Below are positions 42,118 through 49,722 of a stretch of DNA of 64,000 bases, piece after piece. Under the pieces are notes generated by a model. That model saw only the letters and a list, made by a program, of their open reading frames with translations, did no database searches and was not told the DNA's origin. The translations under genes were made by a program, and so were the position numbers. Each line of letters starts with the position of its first letter. Position 1 is the first letter of the stretch. Origin of the DNA: Micromonospora echinospora. Lineage in GTDB: Bacteria; Actinomycetota; Actinomycetes; Mycobacteriales; Micromonosporaceae. Location of the stretch: the NCBI RefSeq assembly GCF_014203425.1, contig NZ_JACHJC010000001.1:3994001-4058000 (forward strand), read 5' to 3'.

Positions 42118-42734
42118 GGCCGCGTACCCGCGCGGCGGAGCCGGCCGGTCCCCGGCTCCGCCGCGCGTCCGCCGCCGCCCTGCTCGGCGTGGTGCTGGCC
42201 CTGCCCGGGTGCGGCGGGCCGCCCGCCGCTGATCCGTCCCCGCCGGTCCCGTCCGCCACGGCCTCGGTCCCGCCCGGCGCGGACGCCACGGTCAGCGGGA
42301 TCGACGCGCTGTTCCTGGCCATGCTGGTGGCCCACACCGAGCAGACGCTGGAGATCGTCCGGCTCGGCCTCGACCGCGTCACCGATTCGCACATCCGCAC
42401 GCTGATCGCCGCCGTGCGGGCCACCGAGACCGACGAGCTGGTCACCATGCGCGAGTGGCTGCGCGACGCCGGCCCGTCGGCCGCCGCCGCGGCCGCCCGG
42501 CACGACCACTCCGGGCACAGCGACGCCGCCGCCGGACTGGCCCGGCTGCGCGCCGCCGCGCCCGCCGACGCCGACCGGGTGCTGCTCGACGTGCTGAGCC
42601 GGCACCAGCGCGCCGCGGCCGAGCTGGCCCGCGCCCAGATCACCGCCGGCACCAGCGAGCGGGTACGCGAGCTGGCCCGCCGGGTCGAGCGCTCCCGGAC
42701 CGCCGAGATCGAACTGATGGGTCAGATGGGCTGA
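42102..42734 (+). CDS. DUF305 lipoprotein
   Basis: A protein of about 210 residues with lipobox LALPGC near residue 36, followed by a DUF305 helical domain (about 65-210). DUF305 is a ferritin-like or four-helix family often found with copper genes. A His cluster, HDHSGH, is present in mid-domain. The start is uncertain: GTG 42102 lies inside the LPMO 3' end. CTG 42114 (overlapping the LPMO stop) and GTG 42189 are alternatives, the last giving only a very short signal. Overlap with an LPMO, a copper enzyme, is suggestive of copper handling for its maturation. Confidence 0.65.
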   Translation: MAAGLRPRTRAAEPAGPRLRRASAAALLGVVLALPGCGGPPAADPSPPVPSATASVPPGADATVSGIDALFLAMLVAHTEQTLEIVRLGLDRVTDSHIRTLIAAVRATETDELVTMREWLRDAGPSAAAAAARHDHSGHSDAAAGLARLRAAAPADADRVLLDVLSRHQRAAAELARAQITAGTSERVRELARRVERSRTAEIELMGQMG

Positions 42735-43045
42735 AACGGCGCGTCGGCATGCACCCCGAGCTGCCCGGACGCGTGATGACCTTCGTCACGTCGCCGTTGC
42801 GCCCGCCGTCCCGCCCAGCCGCCCGAATCGGCGCGCAACCACCCTTTTCCGTGAGCCGCCGGCCCGCCGTGCGGCCGTGCGCAGGTCCGGGACGTTCGTC
42901 AGTCGGCAAAACCCGCCGCGGCGCGTCACCGGTCGTGGTTAGGCTTCCCGCCGGACGTCGCCCCGCCGCGCGTTCCGCCCGCGCCCGGACGGTGCGTGGC
43001 GACCCCCGCCTTCCCCGCAGCCGAACCGGATCCAGGAGACCGTAA
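42735..43045. other. Gap before MFS exporter
   Basis: These 311 bases contain no gene. An imperfect inverted repeat CGTGATGAC/CGTCACG lies at 42772-42790 and a possible -10 element TAGGCT at 42940-42945. The regulator of 43046 is not evident. Confidence 0.5.
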
Positions 43046-44635
43046 GTGACCCAGCAACCCGTCGCGACGTCGACGAAACTCGACGCCGCGGTGCTCAAGG
43101 TGGCCGGCGTCGTCGTGCTCGGCGCGATCATGTCGATCCTCGACGTGACAGTCGTCAGCGTGGCGCTCCCGACGTTCCAGAGCGACTTCGACGCCTCGTA
43201 CGCGCGCGTCGCGTGGACCATGACGGGCTACACGCTCGCGCTGGCCACCGTGATCCCGCTCAGCGGCTGGGCCGCCGACCGGTTCGGCACGAAACGCCTC
43301 TACATGGTGGCGCTGGCGCTGTTCACCATCGGCTCCGGGCTGTGCGCCACGGCCGACTCGATCGGTGAGCTGATCGCCTGGCGTGTGGTCCAGGGTCTCG
43401 GCGGCGGCATGCTCATGCCGCTCGGCATGACGATCATGACCCGGGCCGCCGGCCCGCACCGCATCGGCCGCCTGATGGCCGTGCTCGGCATCCCGATGCT
43501 GCTCGGCCCGATCACCGGCCCGATCCTCGGCGGCTGGCTGATCGACGTCGCCAGCTGGCACTGGATCTTCCTGATCAACCTGCCGATCGGCGTGGTCGCG
43601 CTGATCTACGCCCAGCTCGCCCTGCCGAAGGACAACGCCGAGCCGTCCCAGTCGTTCGACTTCCTCGGCATGCTGATGCTCTCGCCGGGCCTGGCCCTGT
43701 TCCTGTACGGCATCTCCACGCTGCCGGAGACCGGCACGATCGCCGACACCAAGGTCTGGCTGCCGATGCTGGCCGGCGGCGCGCTCGTGGTCGCCTTCGT
43801 GGCCTACTCGTTCCGGCCCCGGCACCCGCTGCTCGACCTGCGGCTGTTCCGCAACCGCAACCTCACCGTCGCCGCGATCACCATGTTCGTGTTCATCATC
43901 GCGTTCATGGGCGCCGGCCTGCTGTTCCCGAGCTACTTCCTGCAGGTACGCGGCGAGACGACGCTCGCGGCGGGCCTGCTGATCGCGCCACAGGGCATCG
44001 GCGCCATGCTGACCATGCCGATCGCGGGCATGCTCGCCGACCGGGTGCCGGTCGGCCGGACGGTCCCCTTCGCGCTGGTGCTCATCGCAGCCGGGTTCTT
44101 CACCTTCACGCAGCTCGGCACCGACACCTCGTACTGGCTGCTCTGCGGCTCGCTGTTCGTGATGGGCCTCGGCATGGGCGGCACGATGATGCCGATCATG
44201 ACCTCGGCGCTGAAGACACTCAGCGCCGCCGAGGTGGCTCGCGGCTCCACGCTGGTCAACATCCTCCAGCAGATCGGCGGATCGATCGGCGCCGCGATCA
44301 TGTCGGTCATCCTCACCAGCGAGCTGAACGGCTCGCGGCCGATCCCGGGCGTGACCGACCCGGGCACCGGCGCCCCGCTGACCGAGTCCCAGCTCGCCAT
44401 CGCCGCGCAGCAGCGGCCCGAGCTGATCCAGCAGTTCCCGGTGCCGCCGTCGCTCATCGAGCGAGGGCTCGACTACGCCGCGGGCGCCTTCTCGACCACG
44501 TTCTGGGTCGCGTTCGGGCTGGTGCTGCTCACCTTCGTCCCGGCCGCCTTCCTGCCGCGCCGGCGCGAGCCGTCGCACCTGCTCGACGGCGAGACGGGCG
44601 AGGACAAGCGCCCGATGGCGGTGCCGATCCACTGA
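43046..44635 (+). CDS. MFS multidrug exporter, EmrB/QacA (DHA2) type
   Basis: A 529-residue transporter with 14 predicted transmembrane helices. It shows AIMSILDVTVVSVALPT in helix 1, GWAADRFGTKRL (motif A) and GPITGPILGGWLID (motif C). It differs from the exporter at 36493, and no TetR gene is next to it. GTG 43046 has CCAGGAGAC upstream. The substrate is unknown; antiseptics or antibiotics are typical. A very strong hairpin follows. Confidence 0.93.
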   Translation: MTQQPVATSTKLDAAVLKVAGVVVLGAIMSILDVTVVSVALPTFQSDFDASYARVAWTMTGYTLALATVIPLSGWAADRFGTKRLYMVALALFTIGSGLCATADSIGELIAWRVVQGLGGGMLMPLGMTIMTRAAGPHRIGRLMAVLGIPMLLGPITGPILGGWLIDVASWHWIFLINLPIGVVALIYAQLALPKDNAEPSQSFDFLGMLMLSPGLALFLYGISTLPETGTIADTKVWLPMLAGGALVVAFVAYSFRPRHPLLDLRLFRNRNLTVAAITMFVFIIAFMGAGLLFPSYFLQVRGETTLAAGLLIAPQGIGAMLTMPIAGMLADRVPVGRTVPFALVLIAAGFFTFTQLGTDTSYWLLCGSLFVMGLGMGGTMMPIMTSALKTLSAAEVARGSTLVNILQQIGGSIGAAIMSVILTSELNGSRPIPGVTDPGTGAPLTESQLAIAAQQRPELIQQFPVPPSLIERGLDYAAGAFSTTFWVAFGLVLLTFVPAAFLPRRREPSHLLDGETGEDKRPMAVPIH

Positions 44636-44645
44636 CCGCCGCCGT

Positions 44646-44683
44646 GGCACGGGGCCGGACGCCCAGGCGTCCGGCCCCGTGCC
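44646..44683 (+). terminator. Strong hairpin terminator
   Basis: GGCACGGGGCCGGACGCC (44646-44663) is perfectly complementary to 44666-44683, giving a stem of about 17 base pairs with a minimal loop, just after the MFS stop. Confidence 0.8.
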
Positions 44684-44762
44684 GTGTCCGCGCAGCCAAC
44701 CCGCCACCCGGGCCGCGACGAGCGCCTACGATCGGCACAGGAGCAGGGGAGAGGCGGGCAGC

Positions 44763-44987
44763 GTGAGCGCAGACGACGCGCAGCGGTCGGCGCGACGGCG
44801 TAACCGCCTGCTGCTCGCGGGTCTGCTCGCCGTCGTCGGGATCATCCTGCTGCTGCTCGGCCTCACCGTCGCCACCGGCACGGTCGCCGGCGTCGAGGTG
44901 GTGCTGGCGCTGCTGCTCCTGGTGAGCAGCTACGCGATCCAGCGCCTGGCCCGCCGCGAGACCGTGTACCGCGACGAGCGGCGCTGA
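44763..44987 (+). CDS. Small two-helix membrane protein
   Basis: A 74-residue hypothetical protein. A basic, polar N-terminus (about 1-15) is followed by two hydrophobic helices (about 16-36 and 40-58) and a charged tail ending RRETVYRDERR. GTG 44763 has GGGGAGAGG upstream, which supports a real gene. Both ends are predicted cytosolic. It lies between the MFS exporter and the NYN-LOTUS gene. No function is recognised. Confidence 0.75.
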   Translation: MSADDAQRSARRRNRLLLAGLLAVVGIILLLLGLTVATGTVAGVEVVLALLLLVSSYAIQRLARRETVYRDERR

Positions 44988-45022
44988 CCGGCGCGGCGGC
45001 CCGGCCGGGCTAGGCTGCCAGT

Positions 45023-46108
45023 GTGGATCACGAAGACCGCATCGCGCTTTTCCTCGACTACGAGAACCTGGCCCTGGGCGTACGCGACCACCACGGTGGC
45101 GGAGCGTTCGACTTCCGGCCGATCGCCGACGCCCTCGCCGAGCGAGGGCGGGTGGTGGTGCGCCGGGCGTACGCGGACTGGTCGTACTTCGACGAGGACC
45201 GGCGGATGCTCACCCGTTCGCACGTCGAGCTGATCGAGATTCCGCAGCGGATGGGCGCCTCCCGGAAGAACGCCGCGGACATCAAGATGGCGGTGGACGC
45301 GGTCGAGCTGGCGTTCGAGCGCGGCTACATCTCCACGTTCGTGATCTGCACGGGTGACAGCGACTTCACCCCGCTGGTCCACAAGCTGCGCGAACTCAAC
45401 AAGCGGGTGATCGGCGTCGGGGTGGAGAAGTCCACCTCCGCGTTGCTGCCGCCGGCCTGCGACGAGTTCCTCTACTACGACCGCCTCGAAGGCGTCGACG
45501 TACCGCCGCCGGCCGCCCGCCGGTCGCGTCCGGCCCGGACGACGCCGCCCGGTCCGGCGGCGGAACCGGCAGTGGAACCGCTGGCGGAGGCCGCGCCGGC
45601 CGAGGAGGGGCGGGCACGGGACGTCGACACACTCGCCGTCCAGCTCGTGCAGACAGTGGCCGGTATGCAGGGCAGCTCGAGCGGCGACGTGACCGCCTCC
45701 GCGCTCAAGCGCGCCCTGCTGCGGAAGGACCCCACGTTCAGCGAGTCCGACTACGGCTTCCGTACGTTCGGCGAGCTGCTGCGCCACCTCGCCGCGCGCA
45801 ACGTGGTGGAGCTGGCGGCGGGGCCGGCAAAGGGTGACCCGGAGGTGTCGCTTCCGGAGCAGGGAGACCGGGACGTCGCGTTCGGGCTGCTGCGTTCCGT
45901 GGTGGTGGACCTGGCCGGCGAGGGCGGCACTGTGGCGCTGTCCGGGCTGAAGGACCAGCTCCGGCGCGCCCGGCCCGACTTCAGCGAGAAGAAGCTCGGA
46001 TATCGCGGCTTCCTGCAGTTCTGCAAGGCGGCCGCGACGGGCGGCGTCGTGGAGCTCCGCTGGAGCCCCGAAGACGGCGACTACCTGCTGACCCCCCAAA
46101 CCCCCTGA
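45023..46108 (+). CDS. NYN-domain ribonuclease with two OST-HTH/LOTUS domains
   Basis: A 361-residue protein. The N-terminal NYN (PIN-like, LabA/DUF88) domain spans about 1-155, with acidic residues D12 (ALFLDYENLA), D87 or near (NAADIKMAVD) and ICTGDSDFTPL, which bind metal for RNA cleavage. A disordered Pro/Ala linker (about 157-195) leads to two LOTUS/OST-HTH domains (about 196-270 and 285-355) that probably bind RNA or G-quadruplexes. The order is the common bacterial arrangement. A -10-like TAGGCT lies 7-12 bases before GTG 45023, so the mRNA may be leaderless. RNA decay or stress roles are likely, but the targets are unknown. Confidence 0.9.
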   Translation: MDHEDRIALFLDYENLALGVRDHHGGGAFDFRPIADALAERGRVVVRRAYADWSYFDEDRRMLTRSHVELIEIPQRMGASRKNAADIKMAVDAVELAFERGYISTFVICTGDSDFTPLVHKLRELNKRVIGVGVEKSTSALLPPACDEFLYYDRLEGVDVPPPAARRSRPARTTPPGPAAEPAVEPLAEAAPAEEGRARDVDTLAVQLVQTVAGMQGSSSGDVTASALKRALLRKDPTFSESDYGFRTFGELLRHLAARNVVELAAGPAKGDPEVSLPEQGDRDVAFGLLRSVVVDLAGEGGTVALSGLKDQLRRARPDFSEKKLGYRGFLQFCKAAATGGVVELRWSPEDGDYLLTPQTP

Positions 46109-46138
46109 CCCCACCCACCCACCCGCCCCTCGGTCCCG

Positions 46139-46208
46139 CGATCTTGCACTTTCGGCCCGCCTGAAGCGGGATGAATCCGGCATGTGCGGGGCGTCAAGTG
46201 CAAGATCG
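46139..46208. repeat. REP-like palindromic repeat, subfamily B, copy 2
   Basis: CGATCTTGCACTT (46139-46151) and AAGTGCAAGATCG (46196-46208) are perfect inverted arms, the same as at 24036 and 24096 with small changes. The element lies between convergent genes. Confidence 0.8.
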
Positions 46209-46293
46209 ACGGCGTGGGTGAGGCGCGGTGACCGCGAGGGCGGGCGTGGCGACTGCGGGCGAGAGGGCGCGGGAGAACGGCGTGGGGACGGCG

Positions 46294-47532
46294 TCAGGGG
46301 AGCGTTGCGTCTGCCTGGGCTGTTGCGCCGGAACTGACGTCCAGGCCGAGGGGCAGGCCCATCAGGTCCAGGATGCTCGGCTCGGCTGATGCGGCGGACG
46401 GGCTCGGCTCCGCTGTCGGACCGGGCTCCCCGGTCGGAGCCGGATCAGCCGTCGGGCTCACGCTCGGCGCCGGGATCCCCGGATCGGCGGGTGGGCCGGA
46501 CGATTCGACGATCACGGGCGTACGGCCGCTCAAATGGGTCGACGGGGAACCGGCGGCAGGTGGCGCGGTGGTGAGGACTCGATCACCCGAACCGGCGGCC
46601 GGAGGTCGCGGCGCGGGCCGGGGCGGCCGGGGCGCCGGGGGAGCCGACGGGCCGACCGGAGTCGCCGCGGGCGGCGCTGACGAGACGGCCGGCGCGGGAG
46701 CAGTCGCCGGGTGGGTCGCGGTTCGGCCTGCCGGATGGGTCTGCCCGGCGGTCGCCGTCCAGGTGCCGGCCGAGGTGACGCCCAGCAGCACGGCCACCGC
46801 CGTGACGCCCGCCGCCGCCAGCCGTTGGTTGAGCGCTCGTTCGGCAGGGGCGTCGTACGGCCCGAGCGGCCGGGGCGGCCGGGGCCGGGCGGCCCGGTGG
46901 GCCGACCACAGCGCCTCGACGTCCTCGACCACCGCCTTCCGCGTGCCGGTGGCGTCGGCGTGGGCCAGGGTGAGGTAGAACCGGGCGTTCGCCGCGCCCG
47001 GCGCCGGCACGCGCAGGCCCGCCGGTGCGCCGCCGTCGGCGCCGTGCAGCAGGGTGACCGGACGGCCGGGGTGGTGCCCGGGGCCGCGCAGACTCCGCAG
47101 GGGCCACTCCCGCCCGACGTCGGGCCCGGCGAAGGCCACCCGCCGGTCGGTCACCACCGCGGCGCCGCTGGCGACCACGCGCAGCCCCGCTGGTAGCGGG
47201 CCTTCGGCCGGGTCGAGACAGCCGGCGAGCGTGCCGCCCGGCACCGACAGTCCGGGCAGGTGCCGGGCCGTGGCCTCGACCAGGTCGACGGTGGGCAGGA
47301 TGCGGTAGACGACCTCGCCGTCGTCCAGCGGCACCGGTAGCGCGGTGCCCGGCAGGACGCATCCGCGGAAGTCTGCCGCTTCGATCCGCAGCCGGTCGAG
47401 GTGCTCCGCGCGCCGCCGCCAGGCCCGCGCCGCCGCCTCGTACGCCTGGCGCCGGCGCTCGTTCTCGCGCCGCGCCCAGGCCAGCCGCCGCCGGGGATGA
47501 GCCCCGATCGCGTCGGGTCGCCTCGCCGTCAC
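46294..47532 (-). CDS. Membrane protein with Pro-rich tail, unknown function
   Basis: A protein of about 412 residues. The N-terminal part is basic and helical (RRLAWARRENERRRQAYEAA, coiled-coil-like), then an alpha/beta region (about 50-235) resembling no family I recognise. A single transmembrane helix (about 238-256) is followed by a long Pro/Ala/Thr-rich exported tail (about 260-412). Start GTG 47532 was chosen because upstream codons would overlap the divergent MOSC gene; other GTG codons are possible. The base composition and third-codon GC fit a real gene. It may be a surface or wall-anchored regulatory protein. Confidence 0.65.
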   Translation of the reverse strand: MTARRPDAIGAHPRRRLAWARRENERRRQAYEAAARAWRRRAEHLDRLRIEAADFRGCVLPGTALPVPLDDGEVVYRILPTVDLVEATARHLPGLSVPGGTLAGCLDPAEGPLPAGLRVVASGAAVVTDRRVAFAGPDVGREWPLRSLRGPGHHPGRPVTLLHGADGGAPAGLRVPAPGAANARFYLTLAHADATGTRKAVVEDVEALWSAHRAARPRPPRPLGPYDAPAERALNQRLAAAGVTAVAVLLGVTSAGTWTATAGQTHPAGRTATHPATAPAPAVSSAPPAATPVGPSAPPAPRPPRPAPRPPAAGSGDRVLTTAPPAAGSPSTHLSGRTPVIVESSGPPADPGIPAPSVSPTADPAPTGEPGPTAEPSPSAASAEPSILDLMGLPLGLDVSSGATAQADATLP

Positions 47533-47623
47533 ACCTGGTACAACGGCCTGCTCGCGGCACGGATACGTGAGCGCGGCTATCGTCCGGTTTGGCGATGGTA
47601 TGCCCACGATTACACTTCGGGGC

Positions 47624-48097
47624 ATGCCGCGGATCGTCCAGTTGCTGGCCTCGCCCGTGCACCGGTACGTGGGCCGCCCCGCGGACGGGCCCGCCCCCGC
47701 GCCGCCGGGTGAACTGGTCGAGCGGGTGGAGGTGCGCGCCGGACTCGGCATCGTCGGTGACCGCTACTTCGGCCGCCCGGCGCACCGGCAGGCGAGCGTC
47801 ACGCTGATCGCGCGGGAGTCGCTGCCGCCCGGCGCGGACCTCACCCAGTTGCGGCGCAACGTGCTGACCGACGGCATCCCGGTGGACGAACTCGTCGGCC
47901 GGGTGCTCACCCTCGACTCCGGCGACGGTCCCGTCCGCCTGCGGGTGCACCGGGCCGCGCCGCCGTGCGCCTGGCTCGACGTGGTGGTCGCGCCCGGCAC
48001 CTGGAAGGCGATGCGACGCCGGAGCGGCGTGCGCTGCGCGCCGCTCACCGACGGCGTCCTGCGGGTCGGGCCGGTCACCGTCTGCGTCGACGACTGA
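47624..48097 (+). CDS. MOSC-domain protein
   Basis: A 157-residue protein resembling the MOSC (molybdenum cofactor sulfurase C-terminal) fold. Typical features are GLGIVGDRYFGRPAHRQA (metal/substrate loop), the strand LRRNVLTDGIPVDELVG, and a Cys in APPCAWLD that would carry a persulfide. Stand-alone MOSC proteins can be molybdenum cofactor sulfur carriers or detoxify N-hydroxylated bases. ATG 47624 follows a -10-like TACACT by only seven bases, so a leaderless or very short-leader mRNA is likely. It is divergent from the Pro-rich membrane protein. Confidence 0.85.
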   Translation: MPRIVQLLASPVHRYVGRPADGPAPAPPGELVERVEVRAGLGIVGDRYFGRPAHRQASVTLIARESLPPGADLTQLRRNVLTDGIPVDELVGRVLTLDSGDGPVRLRVHRAAPPCAWLDVVVAPGTWKAMRRRSGVRCAPLTDGVLRVGPVTVCVDD

Positions 48098-48249
48098 CCG
48101 GTTCGGGAACTTTTCCGGGCGGCCGGCCGACCAACCGGTGGTCGCCGACAGTCAGGCCCGGTGGCAGGAGGGACGCCAGGGATGAACCGAGCGGGCTGCG
48201 GATCCGTACCGTCCGGCATGACCATGTCGGGCCTTGGGGCCGGCCGCCG

Positions 48250-48816
48250 ATGAGCCCGGACGCCGACGACGAGCAGGTGACCGGGTGGGCCCGGCGCGCC
48301 GCCCGCGGCGACCGGCTGGCCGCCGCCGCGTTCGTCCGTGCGCTCCAGGCGCCGGTGTGGCGGTTCCTCGCCCACCTGGCCGGACCGGCCGAGGCCGACG
48401 ACCTGGCCCAGGAGACGTTCCTGCGCGCGCTGCGCAGCCTGCCCGGATTCGCGGGCCGGTCGTCGGCGCGTACCTGGGTCTTCACCATCGCCCGCCGGGT
48501 CGCTGTGGACCACGTCCGGGCGGCGACCGCGCGGCCCCGGACGGCCGCGCTGGCGGACTGGCAGACCGCCGCCGAGGCGGCCGGGGCGGTGACCCGCGGC
48601 GGGGAGGACGGGGTCGTGTTGCGCGGGCTCATCGCGGCGCTCGCCCCGGACCGGCGGGAGGCGTTCGTGGCCACCCAGGTGCTGGGCCTGTCCTACGCCG
48701 AGGCCGCCGAGGTGTGCGGCTGCCCGGTCGGCACCATTCGGTCCCGGGTCGCCCGCGCCCGGGAGGACCTGGCCGCCGCCTGGTCCGGCGACGTCCGCGA
48801 CCGCCGGGCCCGCTGA
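48250..48816 (+). CDS. ECF-family sigma factor
   Basis: A 188-residue ECF sigma factor. Region 2 shows AEADDLAQETFLRALRSLPGF and region 2.4 RTWVFTIARRVAVDHVR. Region 4 has LSYAEAAEVCGCPVGTIRSRVARARE. It should recruit RNA polymerase to envelope or metal stress promoters. ATG 48250 lacks a strong ribosome site. The convergent gene at 48936 encodes a zinc-finger anti-sigma-like membrane protein, the likely partner even though it is on the opposite strand. Confidence 0.93.
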   Translation: MSPDADDEQVTGWARRAARGDRLAAAAFVRALQAPVWRFLAHLAGPAEADDLAQETFLRALRSLPGFAGRSSARTWVFTIARRVAVDHVRAATARPRTAALADWQTAAEAAGAVTRGGEDGVVLRGLIAALAPDRREAFVATQVLGLSYAEAAEVCGCPVGTIRSRVARAREDLAAAWSGDVRDRRAR

Positions 48817-48859
48817 CACCCGCGCGGCGTCACCGGCCGCCCGCGCCGCGCCGCCGGCC

Positions 48860-48948
48860 CGGTGGCGCAGACCCCGCGCGGCATCACGTCAGGCGGCGCC
48901 GAGCCGGTGGCTCAGGCCCCGCGCGGCATCGCGCGTCAGGCGGCGCGC
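48860..48948. repeat. Imperfect tandem repeat at the end of the anti-sigma gene
   Basis: Two adjacent copies of about 44 bases share CGGTGGC, then GCGCGGCATC, then TCAGGCGGCGC. The second copy contains the last codons and stop of the anti-sigma gene, so its 3' end was probably duplicated, leaving the first copy as non-coding relic. Confidence 0.55.
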
Positions 48949-49673
48949 CGGTCGCGGGCCTGTGCGGGGTACGGGCCGGGGCGTACCAGCCGCAGCGGCG
49001 CCGGCGCGGCCGGTTCCTCGGCGCGCAGCGCCCACCGCGATCCGCTCGACCGGCCCCGCCCGGGTGGCGTGTCGCCGGGGCGCCAGCCCGGCCGGGACAG
49101 CACCAGCATCACGGCCCAGCCGACGAGCAGGAAGCCGTGGCTGACCAGCCGGGTCATCGCGACCTGACCGGTGATCAGGTCGTTCACCGACAGCAGCACC
49201 AGCGTGGCGACGAACGCGCTGAGCATCGGCAGCAGGCCGGACGGCGTGGACCGGCGTGCCGCCACGTAGAGGAACCCGGCGCCGACTGCCACGTTCCACG
49301 CCGCGGACTCGTGCCACAGGTGCTGGCCGGAGGCGTGCGCGTGCGCGACGACCGCCTCCCGGCCGATCTGGGCCAGGCCGAGCACGAGCTGCACCGCACC
49401 GAGCAGCCCGAGCGCCCCGCGCAGTCCGAGCGCGATCCGCTGGCGGCGGCTCGGCCGGGGCGGCGGCGCGGCGGCGAGCACCGCGTCGACCAGGTCGGGT
49501 ACGCGCGGGGCGAGCTGCGTACGGGCCCGCCGGGTGACCGCCGCGGCCGAGTCGAACCAGCCCCGGCAGCCGGCGCACCCGGTCAGGTGCGCCTCGGCCG
49601 CCTCGATCTCCGAGCGGGACGCCTCACCGTCCAGCTGTGCCGACAGGATCTCCCGCCACTGCTCACACGCCAT
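48936..49673 (-). CDS. Zinc-finger anti-sigma-like membrane protein with His-rich loop
   Basis: A 245-residue protein. The N-terminal ZAS-type zinc finger has C3 and H29-x3-C33-x2-C36 (HLTGCAGC), which bind sigma factors in the RsrA/ChrR group. Four hydrophobic helices (about 80-103, 124-141, 147-167, 177-194) follow. The loop after helix 1 carries H111, H113, H118 and H121 (HAHASGQHLWHE), a possible metal-binding cluster facing outside. The tail is Pro/Arg-rich. It is convergent with the ECF sigma at 48250, whereas co-directional anti-sigma genes are the usual layout. Metal sensing is an inference. Confidence 0.8.
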   Translation of the reverse strand: MACEQWREILSAQLDGEASRSEIEAAEAHLTGCAGCRGWFDSAAAVTRRARTQLAPRVPDLVDAVLAAAPPPRPSRRQRIALGLRGALGLLGAVQLVLGLAQIGREAVVAHAHASGQHLWHESAAWNVAVGAGFLYVAARRSTPSGLLPMLSAFVATLVLLSVNDLITGQVAMTRLVSHGFLLVGWAVMLVLSRPGWRPGDTPPGRGRSSGSRWALRAEEPAAPAPLRLVRPGPYPAQARDRRAA

Positions 49674-49722
49674 GTAGGGATAGTCGTCGGGAGGGGCGCG
49701 CTGGTTCCCGGCGGGGTACGGG

